From NCBI GenBank assembly GCA_020687605.1, contig JAJEQY010000128.1:1-6469 (forward strand): 6,469 nt of DNA. Direction: 5' to 3'. A program made the translations under genes and the position numbers. The DNA comes from Intestinimonas aquisgranensis. Its GTDB lineage: Bacteria; Bacillota; Clostridia; Oscillospirales; Oscillospiraceae. Positions 5,897 through 6,469 of the stretch are shown here, in pieces (position 1 is the stretch's first letter; each line of letters begins with the position of its first letter). Below the pieces are notes generated by a model. It saw nothing but the letters and a program-made list of their open reading frames with translations, did not search any database and was not told where the DNA came from.

Positions 5897-6062
5897 GTTT
5901 CCGGAGCAGATGCCGCTCTGACAAGCTGATTTCCACGGGAGTTGACTTTTTCAAAATGTATTGCCTGAAATACCACTTCCATCCCACATTTTCAGAATGC
6001 TCTGAGAAAAAAGAGCAATTTACTGCATTCAGAAAACAGATTATCTGCTCACGGTCAAAACT
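5896..6062 (+). other. structured AT-richer 3' region after tenI (possible ncRNA or repeat element)
   Basis: This non-coding stretch can close into a long bulged stem. AGTTT (5896-5900) pairs with AAACT (6058-6062), CCG (5901-5903) with CGG (6052-6054), and GAGCAGAT (5904-5911) with ATCTGCTC (6043-6050), with small bulges between. Inside, TTTTCAGAATGC (5989-6000) faces GCATTCAGAAAA (6025-6036) with one mismatch, and GCTCT/AGAGC can form an alternative tip. A further small hairpin, TTGAG/CTCAA, lies at 6105-6137. Short open frames exist on both strands here (plus 5893-6099, minus 5838-6137) but they lack ribosome binding sites and protein-like composition. It may be a 3' UTR, a small RNA, or a copy of an intergenic repeat; I do not recognise a family. 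Confidence 0.35.
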
Positions 6063-6154
6063 TGAAGTAGATGACTCTGAATCTGATGGGATCGAATGAT
6101 TTTCTTGAGGTATGCTACACACCTTTTGTGCTCTCAAATGCAGGAAATAGCAAT

Positions 6155-6195
6155 AAATCCGCTGGGATCAGGTGATCCCAGCGGATTTCTGTTTT
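6155..6195 (+). terminator. strong, probably bidirectional intrinsic terminator
   Basis: AAATCCGCTGGGATCA (6155-6170) and TGATCCCAGCGGATTT (6173-6188) are perfect complements around two bases, giving about 15 RNA pairs with a four-base loop. CTGTTTT follows on the plus strand, and on the minus strand the arm leads into TTTATTG. It lies about 260 bases after tenI with no gene between, so it is the likely end of the thiazole operon. It could also stop transcripts arriving from the right. Confidence 0.85.
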
Positions 6196-6433
6196 ATATA
6201 CCTTATGTAATATTTTAAAAAGCCATTGCCCGACACAAGGCAGGTTTTTACACGTATTACCGGTTGGTGACATGTCCATAGTCCAAGATGGCCTTTTATC
6301 GCTTCACGAACATTTGGCCGCGGTCCGTATATGACCGAATAGATATTCTCTTTCTGCCCACCTTATCACAGAAAAACCGACACCTTACCTGGTACTGCCT
6401 TTAGATAAGCTATTTTACCGAAAAAACAGGAGT
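6196..6433. other. unassigned AT-rich sequence, no recognisable gene
   Basis: No start with a ribosome binding site and no familiar protein was found on either strand. The minus strand has an open stretch of about 60 codons from roughly 6360 down to 6174, beginning after a stop and without a good start, so it could be only a remnant. Small inverted repeats are present, such as CGGTC (6321-6325) with GACCG (6333-6337) and the palindrome GACATGTC in 6268-6277. The contig ends before any downstream gene. Confidence 0.5.

Positions 6434-6469
<36 letters not shown>

Noticed and set aside
5942..5975. Promoter suggested by TTGACT at 5942-5947
   Set aside because: No TATAAT-like hexamer occurs 16-18 bases downstream and no gene follows.
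5838..6137. A 99-codon minus-strand open frame and a 68-codon plus-strand frame (5893-6099)
   Set aside because: They overlap the end of tenI or its stop, lack ribosome binding sites, and coincide with a region dominated by inverted repeats.

Overview
The window looks like a short contig from a GC-rich anaerobic clostridial bacterium (Bacillota, perhaps Oscillospiraceae such as Flavonifractor or Lawsonibacter relatives). This is inferred from strong AGGAGG-type ribosome binding sites, G/C-dominated third codon positions, the anaerobe-type thiazole gene set (thiH rather than thiO) and a TenI-like protein resembling the Bacillus one. Both ends are homopolymers (26 C at the start, 36 G at the end), most simply read as a sequencing or assembly artefact, so the outermost bases should not be trusted.

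Left part (65-2116, minus strand): a two-gene persulfide/sulfane-sulfur unit. A small single-domain rhodanese (1799-2116) is followed 12 bases later by a CoA-disulfide reductase with a C-terminal rhodanese domain (65-1786). The ribosome binding site of the second gene overlaps the stop codon of the first.

Centre (2117-2366): a divergent intergenic region. It holds a near-ideal plus-strand promoter (TTGACA, 16 bases, extended TATAAT), a 7+7 bp dyad centred on its -10 box, and a strong hairpin with seven T's about 20-70 bases after the predicted transcription start. The hairpin looks like an attenuator in front of the thiazole operon. No TPP riboswitch (THI box) is recognisable here.

Right part (2367-5896, plus strand): a compact operon thiS-thiF-thiG-thiH-tenI for the thiazole half of thiamine. 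ThiF activates the ThiS C-terminus, which then carries sulfur as a thiocarboxylate. ThiH cleaves tyrosine to give dehydroglycine. ThiG condenses dehydroglycine, 1-deoxy-xylulose-5-phosphate and the ThiS sulfur. The last gene has the TenI tautomerase signature rather than ThiE metal-binding residues, so it probably aromatises the ThiG product. Genes for the pyrimidine half (thiC, thiD) and a clear ThiE are not in the window.

Tail (5897-6433): visibly AT-richer DNA with no convincing gene. The first part can fold into a long bulged stem with an inner hairpin, ending in a near-perfect 15-16 bp hairpin that is probably a bidirectional terminator. The remainder is unassigned. No mobile element, CRISPR array or tRNA/rRNA was seen. 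The most interesting points are the attenuator-like leader with its operator-like dyad, the TenI/ThiE distinction, the possible use of the divergent persulfide genes as sulfur donors to ThiS, and the structured 3' region.
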